Positions 25,260 to 36,084 of a stretch of DNA of 64,000 nucleotides are shown here, piece by piece. Source of the DNA: Gemmatimonas phototrophica. Its GTDB lineage: Bacteria; Gemmatimonadota; Gemmatimonadetes; Gemmatimonadales; Gemmatimonadaceae. The notes under the pieces were generated by a model, which was not told the DNA's origin, made no database searches, and saw only the letters and a program-made list of their open reading frames with translations. Position numbers and translations under genes: made by a program. The DNA is taken from assembly GCA_945869195.1 (NCBI GenBank), contig CAMBNV010000005.1:62001-126000 (forward strand). Reading direction: 5' to 3'. Position 1 is the first letter of the stretch. Every line of letters starts with the position of its first letter.

Positions 25260-26731
25260 CAGTACGCCTTGGCCCAGATGACCTCGTGTTTGGCCGGCTG
25301 CCCCGTGACCAAGCAGGTCGCGGGCGCGGTGGCGGACCGGAACTCGGGGTCGGGGATGCAACGGATCGTCGCCTTGGTCTCTTCCTTCACCCTCGCCTCG
25401 ACGGCGGGATCGCCGTTCCAGCCAGCGTACACGAATCCACCGGGCCCCTCGATAATCTCCTTGAACTGCGCGTAGGACGTCACGTTGCGGTGCGAGTTCA
25501 CCTCGCGACGCGCCTTCGCCGCGGCGAGCAGGTCGCCCTGAATGGTCTCGAGCAGCGCCGCCACGGTCGCCGGCAGCCGATCCATGGGGAGCGCCGCCTT
25601 CGCGCGCGTGTCGCGACGCGCCGAGAATACCGAGCCCTTTTCAAGGTCTTTGGGCCCAATCTCAAGGCGTAACGGGACACCGCGTAGTTCCCACTCGTAG
25701 TACTTCGCGCCCGGCTTGATGCCGTCCCGGTCGTCCACGCGGACGCGCAGGCGATCGGTAGCGCCACGGCCGATCCAGGCCGAGAGTTCCGCCTTGACCT
25801 TGTGCGCGGCCTCGACGATGCGCGCGCGCTCATCGTCGGTCTTGTAGATCGGGATGATCACCACTTCGATCGGCGCCAATTTTGGCGGGCAGACGAGCCC
25901 ATTGTCGTCGGAATGCGTCATCACCAGACCCCCTACCATTCGCGTCGAGACCCCCCACGACGTGTTCCACGCGAAGGCCGTCTCACCCTTCTCATCCTGG
26001 AACTTGAGGTCGAATGCTTTGGCGAAGTTCTGGCCGAGGTTGTGCGAGGTGCCGGCCTGGAGCGCCTTGTTGTCCTGCATCATCGCTTCGCACGAATAGG
26101 TGCGCACCGCGCCGGCGAACTTCTCGCTCTCGCTCTTCAGCCCCGTGATCACCGGCATCGCGATCCACCCTTCCATGAACTCGCGGTATACGCCAAGCAT
26201 CCGGCGCGCCTCTTCCTCGGCTTCGTCGTGCGTCGCATGCGCCGTGTGTCCCTCCTGCCACAGGAACTCGAGCGTGCGCAAAAAGAGACGGGTGCGCATC
26301 TCCCAGCGGACCACATTCGCCCACTGGTTCATGAGGATCGGCAGATCGCGGTAGCTCTGCGTCCACTTCGCGAACATATGATAGATGATCGTCTCCGACG
26401 TTGGCCGGACGATCAGCGGCTCCTCAAGCAGTTTCCCGCCTCCGTGCGTGACGACCGCCACTTCGGGCGCGAATCCCTCAACGTGGCTTGCCTCCTTCTG
26501 CAGGAAGCTCTGGGGGATGAAGAGCGGGAAATAGGCGTTCTCGTGTCCCGTCGCCTTGAACATATCGTCGAGCGCACGCTGCATTCGCTCCCAGATGCCG
26601 TAGCCGTTGGGGCGGATGACCATCGAGCCCTTCACCGGCGAGTAGTCGGCGAGCTCAGAGCGCAGCACGAGTTCGTTGTACCAGGCGCTGAAATCCTCAG
26701 CGCGCGTCGTCAGCTTCTTGTCGTCAGCCAT
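25259..26731 (-). CDS. proS: Prolyl-tRNA synthetase, archaeal/eukaryotic type
   Basis: The 490-residue enzyme charges tRNA-Pro. It is the shorter type without the editing insertion found in most bacterial ProRS: motif 1 region [19 protein letters not shown], class II motif 2 near [20 protein letters not shown] and the archaeal-like [20 protein letters not shown] block. It ends with a C-terminal extension bearing the ProRS-C type sequence. It lies between hisS (2 nt away) and lysA (1-nt overlap). Confidence 0.94.
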   Translation of the reverse strand: MADDKKLTTRAEDFSAWYNELVLRSELADYSPVKGSMVIRPNGYGIWERMQRALDDMFKATGHENAYFPLFIPQSFLQKEASHVEGFAPEVAVVTHGGGKLLEEPLIVRPTSETIIYHMFAKWTQSYRDLPILMNQWANVVRWEMRTRLFLRTLEFLWQEGHTAHATHDEAEEEARRMLGVYREFMEGWIAMPVITGLKSESEKFAGAVRTYSCEAMMQDNKALQAGTSHNLGQNFAKAFDLKFQDEKGETAFAWNTSWGVSTRMVGGLVMTHSDDNGLVCPPKLAPIEVVIIPIYKTDDERARIVEAAHKVKAELSAWIGRGATDRLRVRVDDRDGIKPGAKYYEWELRGVPLRLEIGPKDLEKGSVFSARRDTRAKAALPMDRLPATVAALLETIQGDLLAAAKARREVNSHRNVTSYAQFKEIIEGPGGFVYAGWNGDPAVEARVKEETKATIRCIPDPEFRSATAPATCLVTGQPAKHEVIWAKAY

Positions 26732-26733
26732 TT

Positions 26734-28101
26734 TTAGTGTCGGGCGGTGTCACGCTGCTGCTGCAGCCAATCACGAAGTCCCATCATCACTCCCGCCTCG
26801 CCGGCAAGGGCGGCGGCGGCATCCATCGTGTGGGTCAGCGCACCATTCATCTTGCCGAGCAGACTTATCGCCTCGGCCGTCCCATCCTCTCGGTAGTAGA
26901 TCGCCGCGCTCACGCCGGCCTTCTTGGCGGCATCCACCTGATTGCGCGTTGCCTGCCCCAAGTAGCGCTCGGCGTTGAGCCCATGCGCCACACTAAAGCC
27001 GGCACGACGCAGCGTCGTCACGAGGCCGAGCGCCTCGGCGTAGCTGTGCTGCCCGGCCCCATTGCCTGCGACAAGTTGAAAGTCGATCGCGTCGTCACCG
27101 GCGGGAGGAAAGAGCCCGCGATCGTTGAGCAGTTCGCCGAGCACGACATCGCCCATGCCAAATCCGAGCGCCGGCAGGTCAACACCGCCCAGCGAGTGGA
27201 GCAGCGTGTCGTACCGCCCGCCGCCGCAGATCGCGCGCAGTTCTCCCTTGGCGTCGAAGAGCTCGAAGACGATGCCGGTGTAGTACGCGAGGCCGCGCAC
27301 GATGGAGAGATCGAGCACCACCCACTCGCCCACACCCAGAGCGTCGAGGTGCGCGAGATAGCGTGCAAAACGCGCCACATGCTCCGCGGCCGCCGGTGCC
27401 TCGCCAAACTCCGCGCGCACCGCCTCGAACGTGATGCCGCTGGCGATCGCGAGGATGCGCTCCACCAGCTCCGGTGCGATCCCCGCCTTGGCCAGCTTCT
27501 CAGCCGAGAGCTCACGCGGCTGGCGCGCGCACTTGTCGACGACGCCGTACACGGCGGGGACCTGCGCGTCGCTCACGCCCAGCGTGAGCAGTATCCCATT
27601 GAGCAGTCGCCGGTCTGAGACGCGCGCGCGTACATCCTGCGCGGTGAGCCCCAACTCTCGCATCACGTCGAGCGCCACCGCGAGCAGCTCGGCATCCGCC
27701 ACCTCGCTCGCTTCGCCGACGATGTCGACATTGAGCTGGTAGTGCTCGCGGAGCCGGCCGCGTTGGGCGCGCTCATAGCGGAACAGCTGCGGGATGGAAA
27801 ACCAACGCACCGGTTTACGCAACGCGCTCGCCCGCGCCCCCACCATCCGCGCGAAGGTCGGCGTCATCTCGGGACGCAACGCGACCTCGCGGGCGCCCTT
27901 GTCCACGAAGTTGTACAACTGACCGACGATCTCGTCGCCGCTTTTCTTGGTGTAGAGGTCCAGGGGCTCGAGCGGCGGCCCGTCATACTCGACAAAGGCG
28001 TAGCGGCGCGCTACAGCCCGCCAGGCACGGAAGATGTGCGCCCGCCGGGCCAGCTCATCGGGATAAAAATCACGGAATCCGGGAAGTGCGCTACTACTCA
28101 T
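26734..28101 (-). CDS. hisS: Histidyl-tRNA synthetase
   Basis: The 455-residue class II enzyme opens with [15 protein letters not shown], then motif 2 ([14 protein letters not shown] ... [16 protein letters not shown]), the histidine-binding [12 protein letters not shown] and [10 protein letters not shown], and a C-terminal anticodon domain. The ATG at 28101 gives the expected N-terminus. It follows folC after 7 nt in the same transcript. Confidence 0.94.
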   Translation of the reverse strand: MSSSALPGFRDFYPDELARRAHIFRAWRAVARRYAFVEYDGPPLEPLDLYTKKSGDEIVGQLYNFVDKGAREVALRPEMTPTFARMVGARASALRKPVRWFSIPQLFRYERAQRGRLREHYQLNVDIVGEASEVADAELLAVALDVMRELGLTAQDVRARVSDRRLLNGILLTLGVSDAQVPAVYGVVDKCARQPRELSAEKLAKAGIAPELVERILAIASGITFEAVRAEFGEAPAAAEHVARFARYLAHLDALGVGEWVVLDLSIVRGLAYYTGIVFELFDAKGELRAICGGGRYDTLLHSLGGVDLPALGFGMGDVVLGELLNDRGLFPPAGDDAIDFQLVAGNGAGQHSYAEALGLVTTLRRAGFSVAHGLNAERYLGQATRNQVDAAKKAGVSAAIYYREDGTAEAISLLGKMNGALTHTMDAAAALAGEAGVMMGLRDWLQQQRDTARH

Positions 28102-28108
28102 CCCCCAA

Positions 28109-29422
28109 TTAACCGTCCGTCGGAGACACCTGCAACCGCGACATCGCGTCGCCGACGGTATGAAACGACCCCGTCACTAGCACGGTGGCCCCGCGAGACG
28201 GCGCGAGCCGTAGCGCCTCGTCGAAGTCCGGGACGAGTTCGGCGGCCCACCCCTCGCCCGTGGCGTACGCGAGCGCCTCGCTCGCCACCCAAGCCCGGCT
28301 CGCCGGTGCCGTCGGAGCATTGGTGAGCATGAACCGGTCGACGGCACCGCTCAGCGCGCGCAAAATGCCCCGCCAATCCTTGTCGCCGAGCACGCTCACC
28401 AACGCGACCACCGGCCCCGACGGCCGGAGGGCCTTGAGCGTCTCGGCAGAGACCGCCGCACCGTCGGGATTGTGTGCCACGTCGAAGATCCAGTCTCCGT
28501 GGCGGGAGAAGCGTCCGGGGAGCTGCACCGTCGCCAACGCCGGAATCGCCTCCTCAGGGGTAACTCGGAACGGTCCGGGGATCGCGTCCAGCATCGTGAG
28601 CGCCACTAAAGCGTTGGTCGCCTGATGTCGCCCTGGGAGGCCCGTGGTCACCTCGTGGGGGCGGCAGAGCGGGGATGCGCCAGGGACCGGATCCCAGAGG
28701 AAGCTCGTCCCCTGCGCCGTCACCCGGAGCTGCGTCACCCGCCCCTCCTCGGCCGCCACCCGGACCGGCGTCGCCCCACGGCGGCGCGCCTCCGACGCCA
28801 ATAGGGCGCGAATCGCCCCGTCCTGCTCCCCCACCACTGCCGGCACTCCCGCCTTGAAGATTCCGGCCTTTTCCGGGGCAATAGCCTCGCGGGTCGCCCC
28901 GAGCCATTCCGTGTGATCGATCGCGATCCCGGTGACTCCCGCGACCAACGGCCTAATCACGTTGGTGGCGTCGAGGCGACCGCCCAGCCCCGTCTCAATC
29001 ACCGCGACATCGACCCCCGCCTCGGCGAACAGGTCGAAGGCCATCGCGGTGGTCGCCTCGAAGAAGGTCGCGCCGAGTCGCTCGACCGTCGGGGTCCATC
29101 GGTCCAGAAAGGCCACAATCGCCTCCTCTGGGACGGCCCGACCGTCAATCACGAAGCGCTCGCGGAAGTCGACGAGGTGCGGCGAGGTGTACTTGCCGAC
29201 TTTCAGCCCCCGGGCACGCAAGACCGTCTCAAGGGAGGCGCAGACGCTGCCTTTCCCGTTGGTCCCCGCCACGTGGAGCGTGTGCAATCGACGATGGGGG
29301 TCGCCAATCTCGCCGAGAAAGGCCTCGACGCGCTCTAATCCCAGCTTCCACTGTCCCGTCGTCCGCGCGAACAGGAAATCGAGCGCCTGCCTGTAGCTGC
29401 GCGGGGTCAGAAGGACGCCCAC
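28109..29422 (-). CDS. folC: Folylpolyglutamate synthase / dihydrofolate synthase
   Basis: FolC adds glutamate to folates and, in its bifunctional form, to dihydropteroate. The 437-residue Mur-ligase-family protein has the P-loop VAGTNGKGSVCASLE, the TSPHLVDFRER motif and FDVAHNPDGA in the C-terminal domain. It begins within the end of accD (16-nt overlap), the pairing also seen in E. coli where accD and folC are neighbours. Confidence 0.94.
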   Translation of the reverse strand: MGVLLTPRSYRQALDFLFARTTGQWKLGLERVEAFLGEIGDPHRRLHTLHVAGTNGKGSVCASLETVLRARGLKVGKYTSPHLVDFRERFVIDGRAVPEEAIVAFLDRWTPTVERLGATFFEATTAMAFDLFAEAGVDVAVIETGLGGRLDATNVIRPLVAGVTGIAIDHTEWLGATREAIAPEKAGIFKAGVPAVVGEQDGAIRALLASEARRRGATPVRVAAEEGRVTQLRVTAQGTSFLWDPVPGASPLCRPHEVTTGLPGRHQATNALVALTMLDAIPGPFRVTPEEAIPALATVQLPGRFSRHGDWIFDVAHNPDGAAVSAETLKALRPSGPVVALVSVLGDKDWRGILRALSGAVDRFMLTNAPTAPASRAWVASEALAYATGEGWAAELVPDFDEALRLAPSRGATVLVTGSFHTVGDAMSRLQVSPTDG

Positions 29423-30270
29423 CCCGTAGCCGCTGGCTTCCCGCTCATGTGACGCAGGAGTTGCCCGACCATTCGCTTGAGATGGTGGCGATGCACGACC
29501 TGATCGACGATCCCGTGACTGAGCAGGAACTCGGCGGTCTGGAAACCCTCAGGGAGATCCTGGCCAAGCGTCTGCTTGATCACGCGCGGGCCGGCAAACC
29601 CGATCACCGCACCCGGTTCGGCCAGGATCGCGTCACCGAGCATCGCAAAACTGGCACTCACGCCGCCCGTCGTCGGATTCGTGAGGATCGAGACGAAGGG
29701 TATGCGCCGCTCAGCAAGCTGCGAGAGCATCGCCGCGGTCTTGGCCATCTGCATGAGAGAGAGCACGCCCTCCTGCATGCGCGCGCCTCCGGAGCAGGAG
29801 AGCACGATCAGCGGCCACTTTTTCTCGAGGGATCGCTGGCCGAGGCGCGCGATTTTCTCCCCCACGACCGAACCCATCGACCCACCCATGAACGCAAAGT
29901 CCATGACGCCGAGGTTTACTGGCATCTGGTGCATGAGCCCCGAGAGCGTAAGGATCGCATCATGATCCCCCGCGTTCTTGAGTGCCTTCTTCAGCCGATT
30001 CGGATATTCCGGGAACTCGAGCGGATCAACCGATGCGAGATCGACGTCTTTCTCCTCGAGGGAGTGCTCGTCGAGAAGCAGTGCGGCGTACTCGTGGGCC
30101 CGAAAGCGACGATGATAGTCGCACGCCGGACAGACATTGGAGTTCCGCACGAAATTCTCGCGGATATCCGTATGAGCACACGCCTCACATTTCTCCCAGG
30201 CGTCGGTGGGAATTTCGAGACGTTCGGCCCGGGGTTGCCGGGGCTTTTTATCTTTTCGGAACCAAGCCAT
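29407..30270 (-). CDS. accD: Acetyl-CoA carboxylase carboxyltransferase beta subunit
   Basis: AccD forms the carboxyltransferase with AccA, making malonyl-CoA. The 287-residue protein has the N-terminal zinc ribbon (Cys28, Cys31, Cys47, Cys50) and the crotonase-fold core with SCSGGARMQEGVLSLMQMAK and TTGGVSASFAMLGD. The start is the ATG at 30270 (MAWFRKDKKP); the open frame extends far upstream into the rodA gap and beyond and is not used. accA is not in the window. Confidence 0.95.
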   Translation of the reverse strand: MAWFRKDKKPRQPRAERLEIPTDAWEKCEACAHTDIRENFVRNSNVCPACDYHRRFRAHEYAALLLDEHSLEEKDVDLASVDPLEFPEYPNRLKKALKNAGDHDAILTLSGLMHQMPVNLGVMDFAFMGGSMGSVVGEKIARLGQRSLEKKWPLIVLSCSGGARMQEGVLSLMQMAKTAAMLSQLAERRIPFVSILTNPTTGGVSASFAMLGDAILAEPGAVIGFAGPRVIKQTLGQDLPEGFQTAEFLLSHGIVDQVVHRHHLKRMVGQLLRHMSGKPAATGWASF

Positions 30271-30320
30271 TAAGGAAAGCTGACGTGGCCGCTGAAGCAC
30301 GGCAAGCACTTGCCCTACAT

Positions 30321-31571
30321 CTAGATCACGAGTCCGTCGGCCTTCCCACGCCCCTCGGCGCTGACGAGCACGAGGATTCCGACGGCGATCCAGCAGGCGA
30401 GCATGAACGAGCCACCGTAGCTGAAGAACGGAAGGGGAATGCCGGTGATTGGCATCAGCCCGACCGTCATCCCCACGTTCACCATGACATGGGTAAACCA
30501 GGCCGCGGTAAGCCCAAAGGCGACGAGCGATGCGAACGGGGACGACGACCGTGACGCGATACGCACGGTGCGCAGCAGGAGCATTCCGAACAGTCCGAGC
30601 GAAAGTATCACGCCAAGAAATCCAAGCTCCTCCCCTACCACCGCCATGATGAAGTCGGTGTACTGCTCGGGGACAAACGCGAGCCGCTTCTGCGACCCGT
30701 CGGTGAATCCCTTGCCGAAAAACCCACCCGAGCCAATCGCCACCTGCGACTGGATCAGGTGATAGCCAGAGGCGCGCGGGTCGGCCGAGGGATCGAGAAA
30801 GACCAGCAACCGCCGCTGTTGGTATGGATTCAGCTGGCCCCAGAGCAGCGGCGCGACCACGCCACTCGCCACATTGGTTCCGACGAGCACCGACGTTTCG
30901 AGCCAGGCCGGTCTCACCCACCAGAGCAGCCCGAGCAGCAGGAAAAACCAGGCACCCCAGACGCCGGGGCCGAACGCGAGGATCAGGCTAATCGCAGGGC
31001 TCGCGGCCAGCACTAGGAGCGGCCAGGAGACGCCGCTCCAGAAGAGCATCGCGAAGAAGATCCCGAGAAAGACGATACCTGTGCCAAGATCGGGCTGGGC
31101 CATGATCAGCAGCCAGGGAACAAGCACGATCGCCGCCGGTCGCCAGAGGCCGAAGAGCGAGGTCGGTGCCACGCGCTGTGCGCTCAACACGCGCGCGAGC
31201 ATCAGCACGACCGCGATTTTCGCGAGTTCAGACGGCTGTCCGAGCCGCACGCCACCGATCGCGAGCCAGCTCTTAGTACTCGCGGCGGTCCCGGCGCCCT
31301 GGCCGATAAAGAGCAGCAGGAGCAACAGGGCGCACGCCCCAAGATATACCCAGACAGATCCCCACTCGAGGAGTCTGACCGAGGTGCGCGAAATTCCGTA
31401 GGCCACCGAAACGCCGAGGAGGAACCAGACCAGCTGAATCCGCCAGATTCCCTCGATGAACGACGGCATCTCGGTCTGCCCCGCCGAGTACACCATGGCA
31501 ATGCCGAACGCCGAGAGCACGAACGCGAGTGCCGGAAGCGGCCAATCGGTGGGGATTCGTGGCGACTTCAT
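30321..31571 (-). CDS. rodA: Rod-shape SEDS peptidoglycan polymerase
   Basis: RodA polymerises lipid II for side-wall growth together with its PBP2 partner. The 416-residue membrane protein has about ten spans and the SEDS blocks SWLAIGGVRLGQPSELAKIA, AQPDLGTGIVFL and PITGIPLPFFSYGGS. The ATG overlaps the mrdA stop (ATGA), which fits the coupled function. A 50-nt gap separates it from accD downstream. Confidence 0.95.
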   Translation of the reverse strand: MKSPRIPTDWPLPALAFVLSAFGIAMVYSAGQTEMPSFIEGIWRIQLVWFLLGVSVAYGISRTSVRLLEWGSVWVYLGACALLLLLLFIGQGAGTAASTKSWLAIGGVRLGQPSELAKIAVVLMLARVLSAQRVAPTSLFGLWRPAAIVLVPWLLIMAQPDLGTGIVFLGIFFAMLFWSGVSWPLLVLAASPAISLILAFGPGVWGAWFFLLLGLLWWVRPAWLETSVLVGTNVASGVVAPLLWGQLNPYQQRRLLVFLDPSADPRASGYHLIQSQVAIGSGGFFGKGFTDGSQKRLAFVPEQYTDFIMAVVGEELGFLGVILSLGLFGMLLLRTVRIASRSSSPFASLVAFGLTAAWFTHVMVNVGMTVGLMPITGIPLPFFSYGGSFMLACWIAVGILVLVSAEGRGKADGLVI

Positions 31572-33343
31572 TCGCCCTCGACCACCGGCATCGCCACGAC
31601 GCGCGCCTTCAGGTACTTCTCCATGATCTTGGTCGCAATCCGCGCCGCACGAGAGCCATGGAGGCCGAACTCGAGCATGACGGCCACGACGATCTTTGCC
31701 TCGCCAGCGGGTGCGTAGCCTACGAACCAGGCGTGATCGGCGAAGGCGTCCTGCGCGTTCTGGGCGGTCCCCGTCTTGCCCGCGACCGCGATCCCCTGGA
31801 GGCGCGACCCCGCGGCGGTGCCCCGACCAACGACGTTAGTGAGTGCGTCCTGAATCCCTTTCAACTGGGCGTCGCTGAGCGAGAAGAGCCGCGTACGCTC
31901 CGCCTGCCCCCGGACGATCTCGGGACGCGCCGCGAAACCATCGGTCGCGAGCGCGGTGTACAGTCGCGCCATATTCACGACGGTCTGCGAGTTCTCGCCC
32001 TGTCCGATCGAGAGGTTGAGCGTCACGGCATTGCTCCAGCCACGTGGCCCGAAGCGCGCGTCGTAATACTTCTTCGGGGGGTCCGTCGGATACAGCGAGC
32101 GCACCTCCGACGGCAAGTCTATTCCACTCCGCGCGCGCGCCCCCAAGCGGATCCCACCGGCGATGAGCCGCTGCAATCCGATTTTCAGGCCCAATTGATA
32201 GAAGTACACGTCGCACGAGTGCTCGATCGCTTCAGCGAGCGTGACGTTGCCATGTCCCTTCTTATCCCAGCAACGAAAGTAGCGGTTACCATACTGGTAG
32301 CCCCCCGTACACGGCACGGGCATCTGATCATCGATGTCGACGAGACCGTTCTCCATGGCCGCGATCGCCGTGGCCAGCTTGAAAATCGAACCCGGCGGAT
32401 ACGTGCCTTTGATCGCCTTGTTGTAGAGCGGCCGTCGCGGGTCCCGCTGCAGCTCGTCCCAGTAACTCTGCGGAATCCCACCGACGAATCGGTTGGGGTC
32501 GAAGGTCGGCGCCGAGTGGAGCGCCAGCACCTCGCCCGACCTCGGCTCCATGGCCACGACCGCGCCGATCAACGAGTCGCCAAAGATTTCGGCGACATAG
32601 CGCTGAAGATCAAGATCGATGTTCGTGTAGAGTGGGGCGGGCCCGTCTGGCGGAATGTCCTCCCGCGCATTTTCCCGTACCACGCGTCCGCGGGCATCGA
32701 CTTCGACGAACCGCACGCCCTCACGTCCGCGCAATCTCGACTCGTACTGCCGCTCGACGCCATCCTTCCCTACCTGTTGCCCCGCTTTGTAGTCGGCAAA
32801 CGGTTCCTGACTCAGCTCAGCGTCGCTAATCTCCCCTGTGTACCCGACGAGCGCTGAGACCGCCGGACCGTCTGGATAATGACGTTTGGGTGCCGACTGG
32901 ATAATCAGCCCTGGGAACTCCACCCGCCGTTCCTCGAGGAGGGAGACGAGTTCGAACGAAGCGTCCCCAAAGAGCACCGTCGGCCGAGAGCGGTCCCGCC
33001 GGTAGCGGCGCACCGCCGACCCAATCTGCTCGGGCGTGACGGGCACGACAGCGCCTATCCGATCCATCGTGGTGCGCAGCGTGTCTTCGTTCCGCGCGAG
33101 CAATGAAATCGAATACCCAGGCAGATTCTCGGCGATCACCTGGCTGTTGCGGTCATAGATAATCCCCCGGGGCGCCGGCAACGGGATCTCGCGCAACCGG
33201 TTCTCCTCCGACGCGAGCACATAGCGCGCGTTCTGCAGCACCATCGTCCGAAAGAAGGTGCCGAGGAGGAGCACAAAGCCCGCGAGGATCAATGCCGATG
33301 CGACCCGCGCGCGCTCCTGAACCGCGTTCGGATGGAAGCTCAT
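31568..33343 (-). CDS. mrdA: Penicillin-binding protein 2 (class B transpeptidase)
   Basis: PBP2 cross-links peptidoglycan in the elongasome. The 591-residue protein has one N-terminal membrane helix (about 14-32), a dimerisation domain (APRGIIYDRNSQVIAENL), and the transpeptidase domain with Ser319-x-x-Lys322 in PPGSIFKLAT, the SCD version of the SxN motif and KTGTAQN. The ATG at 33343 overlaps the mreD stop; the longer open frame antisense to nothing but overlapping mreD is rejected. Confidence 0.95.
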   Translation of the reverse strand: MSFHPNAVQERARVASALILAGFVLLLGTFFRTMVLQNARYVLASEENRLREIPLPAPRGIIYDRNSQVIAENLPGYSISLLARNEDTLRTTMDRIGAVVPVTPEQIGSAVRRYRRDRSRPTVLFGDASFELVSLLEERRVEFPGLIIQSAPKRHYPDGPAVSALVGYTGEISDAELSQEPFADYKAGQQVGKDGVERQYESRLRGREGVRFVEVDARGRVVRENAREDIPPDGPAPLYTNIDLDLQRYVAEIFGDSLIGAVVAMEPRSGEVLALHSAPTFDPNRFVGGIPQSYWDELQRDPRRPLYNKAIKGTYPPGSIFKLATAIAAMENGLVDIDDQMPVPCTGGYQYGNRYFRCWDKKGHGNVTLAEAIEHSCDVYFYQLGLKIGLQRLIAGGIRLGARARSGIDLPSEVRSLYPTDPPKKYYDARFGPRGWSNAVTLNLSIGQGENSQTVVNMARLYTALATDGFAARPEIVRGQAERTRLFSLSDAQLKGIQDALTNVVGRGTAAGSRLQGIAVAGKTGTAQNAQDAFADHAWFVGYAPAGEAKIVVAVMLEFGLHGSRAARIATKIMEKYLKARVVAMPVVEGE

Positions 33344-33825
33344 GCCCGACGACGATCGCGACTCGGGCGTACGACGGACATCACGAATATGCCCACGCAC
33401 GCGGTGGACAGTGCCGCCAACGGGGTCCATGCCAGCAGCTGCACCGCAAGTGCAGCACCGCCAATGCGACGCTCGGCCAACACCACGATCAAGTCGAACG
33501 CGACCTTGCCGACGAAGACGAAGACGGCATGAAGCATCACGTTGTCCGCGAAGAATGCTCCCTTCAGGCGCGACGCTGCGAAACCCACGACGGTCATCCC
33601 GAGTGCGCCCGCTCCGAAAGCCTCTGGTGTGAGCGCGTCGGCCACCAGGCCAAACGCAAACCCCGCAACGGCGGCGACCCCTGGGCGCGACCGCACGGCG
33701 ACGACGAGGACGGCGATCAAGAGAAAGTCGATCCCCGCGCGCCATTCGAGGATCGGGCGTAGGGAGAAGTGCAGAGCGATCAGGATCGCCACGACGGATG
33801 CGACCCAAAGCGTACGTGACGTCAT
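33340..33825 (-). CDS. mreD: Rod shape-determining protein MreD
   Basis: MreD is a small polytopic membrane protein of the elongasome. The 161-residue product has five or six hydrophobic segments and the EWRAGIDFLLIAVLVVAVRS region typical of the family. The ATG at 33825 (MTSRTLW) overlaps the mreC stop (ATGA). Identification leans on position between mreC and mrdA as well as on hydropathy. Confidence 0.88.
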   Translation of the reverse strand: MTSRTLWVASVVAILIALHFSLRPILEWRAGIDFLLIAVLVVAVRSRPGVAAVAGFAFGLVADALTPEAFGAGALGMTVVGFAASRLKGAFFADNVMLHAVFVFVGKVAFDLIVVLAERRIGGAALAVQLLAWTPLAALSTACVGIFVMSVVRPSRDRRRA

Positions 33826-34676
33826 CGAGGCCTCGTCGCGTGTGCTGAATCGAGCCACACCTGCTCCATCCCCGCCACGTTCCCCGGCCGCAGAATCAGG
33901 ACCGAGATGATGTCTGGCGGTCGCACCGCGGGACGCAGCAGGTAACTCCGCTCCCAGCCCGCGGTCCCGCGCAACTCCTCAAGCACGGTCCCGATCGGGA
34001 TCCCCCGCGGGAACACACCGCCCAGCCCGGAACTCACTACCACCGAACCAATCGCAAGCTTCGATCGGAACGAGACACCACGCAGCTCGAGGAGGTATCG
34101 CTCGACGCCACTCCCCTGGTGGGCACTAACGATCCCGAATGCCGTACCATCGGCGCTGGTCGCACTCACGCGCAGCTCCGGATTCGGCCAGATGATCGCG
34201 ATACTACGGGTCGCGTCCACCTGTTGCACCATCCCGACGAGCCCGTCCGCCGCGACCACCGCACTGAGTCGCTGGACGCCAGCGCGTGCACCCGCCGAAA
34301 GCACCACGGTCAGATCGCTCCCCATGCCCCGCCCCACGAGCGCTTCCGCAGGCACGAAGTCCCACGCGATCGCCTCACCCAGCTGGAGGAGTTCCCGCAG
34401 GCGCGCATTCTCCGCCGCGATCTCGTCGAGGCGCTGTGAACGCCGCAGTACGCTGTCGGCGATCAGCACGAGGCTGTCATGCGACATGAACGCCCGCTGC
34501 GCCAATGAAGCTCGCTCCTGGATCGTCACCAACGGCGCCACCACTGTGCTCCGGATGGCCCCCGCCACGGAGGCACGCGGACCCTCCGGCAGGAACAACA
34601 AGATCAGGGCGGCGAAAGCACAGACCACGGCGAGCACCGTGTCCGCTCGCGAATCTGTTCGGGAGGCGTGCGCCAC
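33822..34676 (-). CDS. mreC: Rod shape-determining protein MreC
   Basis: MreC is a membrane-anchored periplasmic scaffold that activates PBP2-RodA. The 284-residue protein has one N-terminal helix (about 13-30), a short coiled coil (SQRLDEIAAENARLRELLQL, about 79-98) and the beta-barrel domain with LVGRGMGSDLTVVLSAGARAG and GLGGVFPRGIPIGTV. It starts 13 nt after mreB. Confidence 0.93.
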   Translation of the reverse strand: MAHASRTDSRADTVLAVVCAFAALILLFLPEGPRASVAGAIRSTVVAPLVTIQERASLAQRAFMSHDSLVLIADSVLRRSQRLDEIAAENARLRELLQLGEAIAWDFVPAEALVGRGMGSDLTVVLSAGARAGVQRLSAVVAADGLVGMVQQVDATRSIAIIWPNPELRVSATSADGTAFGIVSAHQGSGVERYLLELRGVSFRSKLAIGSVVVSSGLGGVFPRGIPIGTVLEELRGTAGWERSYLLRPAVRPPDIISVLILRPGNVAGMEQVWLDSAHATRPR

Positions 34677-34689
34677 GGGTCTGTACTGC

Positions 34690-35727
34690 TCAGGTAGTCA
34701 GCACCGACCAGTACTTCTCCTCGTCGTCAAGGATGCGTCCCGTCCCGCGCACGACGCAGGTCAACGGGTCCTCGTCCACGTGGATCGGGAGTCCGGTCTC
34801 CTGCATGAGCAGGATGTCTAGCCCGCGGATCAACGCCCCGCCGCCGGTCATCACAATCCCGCGATCGACGATATCCGACGCGAGCTCGGGGGGGGTGATC
34901 TCGAGCGCGCGACGGACGGCGTTGACGATCTGTTGAATCGGCTCCTGGATCGCCTCGCGGATCTCCGCGGAGTGAACGCGGACCGTCTTCGGGATGCCCG
35001 AGACGAGATCGCGGCCCTTCACCTCCATTTCACGCTCCTCGGCGAGCGGCGCGGCCGAGCCAATCTGGATCTTGATGAGTTCGGCCGTCGGCTCACCGAT
35101 CAACAGATTGTAGCTCTTACGCATGAACTGCACGATTGCCGCGTCGATTTCATCGCCGCCAATACGGATCGAGCTGTCGGAGACGATACCGGAGAGCGCA
35201 ATGACCGCGATCTCCGTCGTGCCGCCGCCGATGTCAATCACCATGTTGCCGGTCGGGGTCTCAACCGGAAGTCCCACGCCAATCGCGGCCGCCATCGGCT
35301 CAGCGACCATGAAGACATCCTTCGCCCCAGCGCCGAGCGCCGAATCACGCACCGCGCGCTTCTCCACTTCAGTGATCCCCGACGGCACGCAGACGATGAC
35401 GCGCGGTTTCATCGGGAAGAATCCCTTTCGGATCACGAGGTCGAGAAAGCGACGCAACATCTTTTCTGTCACGTCGAAGTCCGCGATCACGCCGTCCTTC
35501 ATCGGGCGCACCGCAATCACCCCTTCGGGTGTGCGACCGAGCATGCGCTTCGCTTCGAGTCCCACGCCCTTGATCTGTCGTGTCTCCCGGTCGAGCGCGA
35601 CGACCGACGGCTCGTTGAGGACGATCCCTTCGCCCTTGACGTAGATCAGCGTGTTGGCCGTGCCAAGGTCCACAGCGATCGCGCTCGCCGGGAGGAACCC
35701 ACCATTCTTAAAAAACGGCCAACGCAT
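34690..35727 (-). CDS. mreB: Rod shape-determining protein MreB (bacterial actin)
   Basis: MreB filaments position the elongasome under the membrane. The 345-residue protein has the actin-family ATP sites [14 protein letters not shown] (phosphate 1), [13 protein letters not shown] (phosphate 2) and [12 protein letters not shown] (adenosine). An N-terminal WPFF segment may act as a membrane-targeting tail. It is the first gene of the minus-strand run; a bulged hairpin sits in its leader, and no strong promoter consensus was found upstream. Confidence 0.96.
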   Translation of the reverse strand: MRWPFFKNGGFLPASAIAVDLGTANTLIYVKGEGIVLNEPSVVALDRETRQIKGVGLEAKRMLGRTPEGVIAVRPMKDGVIADFDVTEKMLRRFLDLVIRKGFFPMKPRVIVCVPSGITEVEKRAVRDSALGAGAKDVFMVAEPMAAAIGVGLPVETPTGNMVIDIGGGTTEIAVIALSGIVSDSSIRIGGDEIDAAIVQFMRKSYNLLIGEPTAELIKIQIGSAAPLAEEREMEVKGRDLVSGIPKTVRVHSAEIREAIQEPIQQIVNAVRRALEITPPELASDIVDRGIVMTGGGALIRGLDILLMQETGLPIHVDEDPLTCVVRGTGRILDDEEKYWSVLTT

Positions 35728-36084
35728 GGTGTTTGGGGGCTCGCTCGTCCGGGAACTACAGACGGCTGACGACGCTGAGATGTACTGGGGGAAGGAGGGA
35801 ACTTACTCCCCCTTCACCATACAGGACAAGCTGGTCTCAGACTTGGCATTTGCGCGCGTCCGCACCGGAGTCTGGCGCGCCTGCCGTCCGTCGTCACAGA
35901 ACCGCATCCCCTTGGCGAGCCCAGAGGAGGGGTGTTCGCTCCAGGATTCCCTCCTGCTTCATTGCCCCCCTCCGTACCGCACTGGCCTGCCTCCTAATCC
36001 AGGTTACGGTGGGCGATTGGTGCAGCCAGGGAAGTTCGGGTTGATCCCCTCACTTTCCGGTACGGGTAGATTCACGTCACGCCC
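35728..36084. other. Non-coding leader region of mreB with a hairpin
   Basis: About 360 nt with no convincing gene; the plus-strand frame through it lacks family features. A hairpin with one bulged A (GAAGG-A-GGGA, loop ACTTAC, TCCC-CCTTC) lies at 35791-35815, about 64 nt upstream of the mreB ATG, and could influence mreB expression. I looked for RNase P, SRP and riboswitch cores and saw none. Confidence 0.4.

Noticed and set aside
35728-36084. RNase P RNA, SRP RNA or cobalamin riboswitch in the mreB leader
   Set aside because: The conserved cores of these RNAs were not found.
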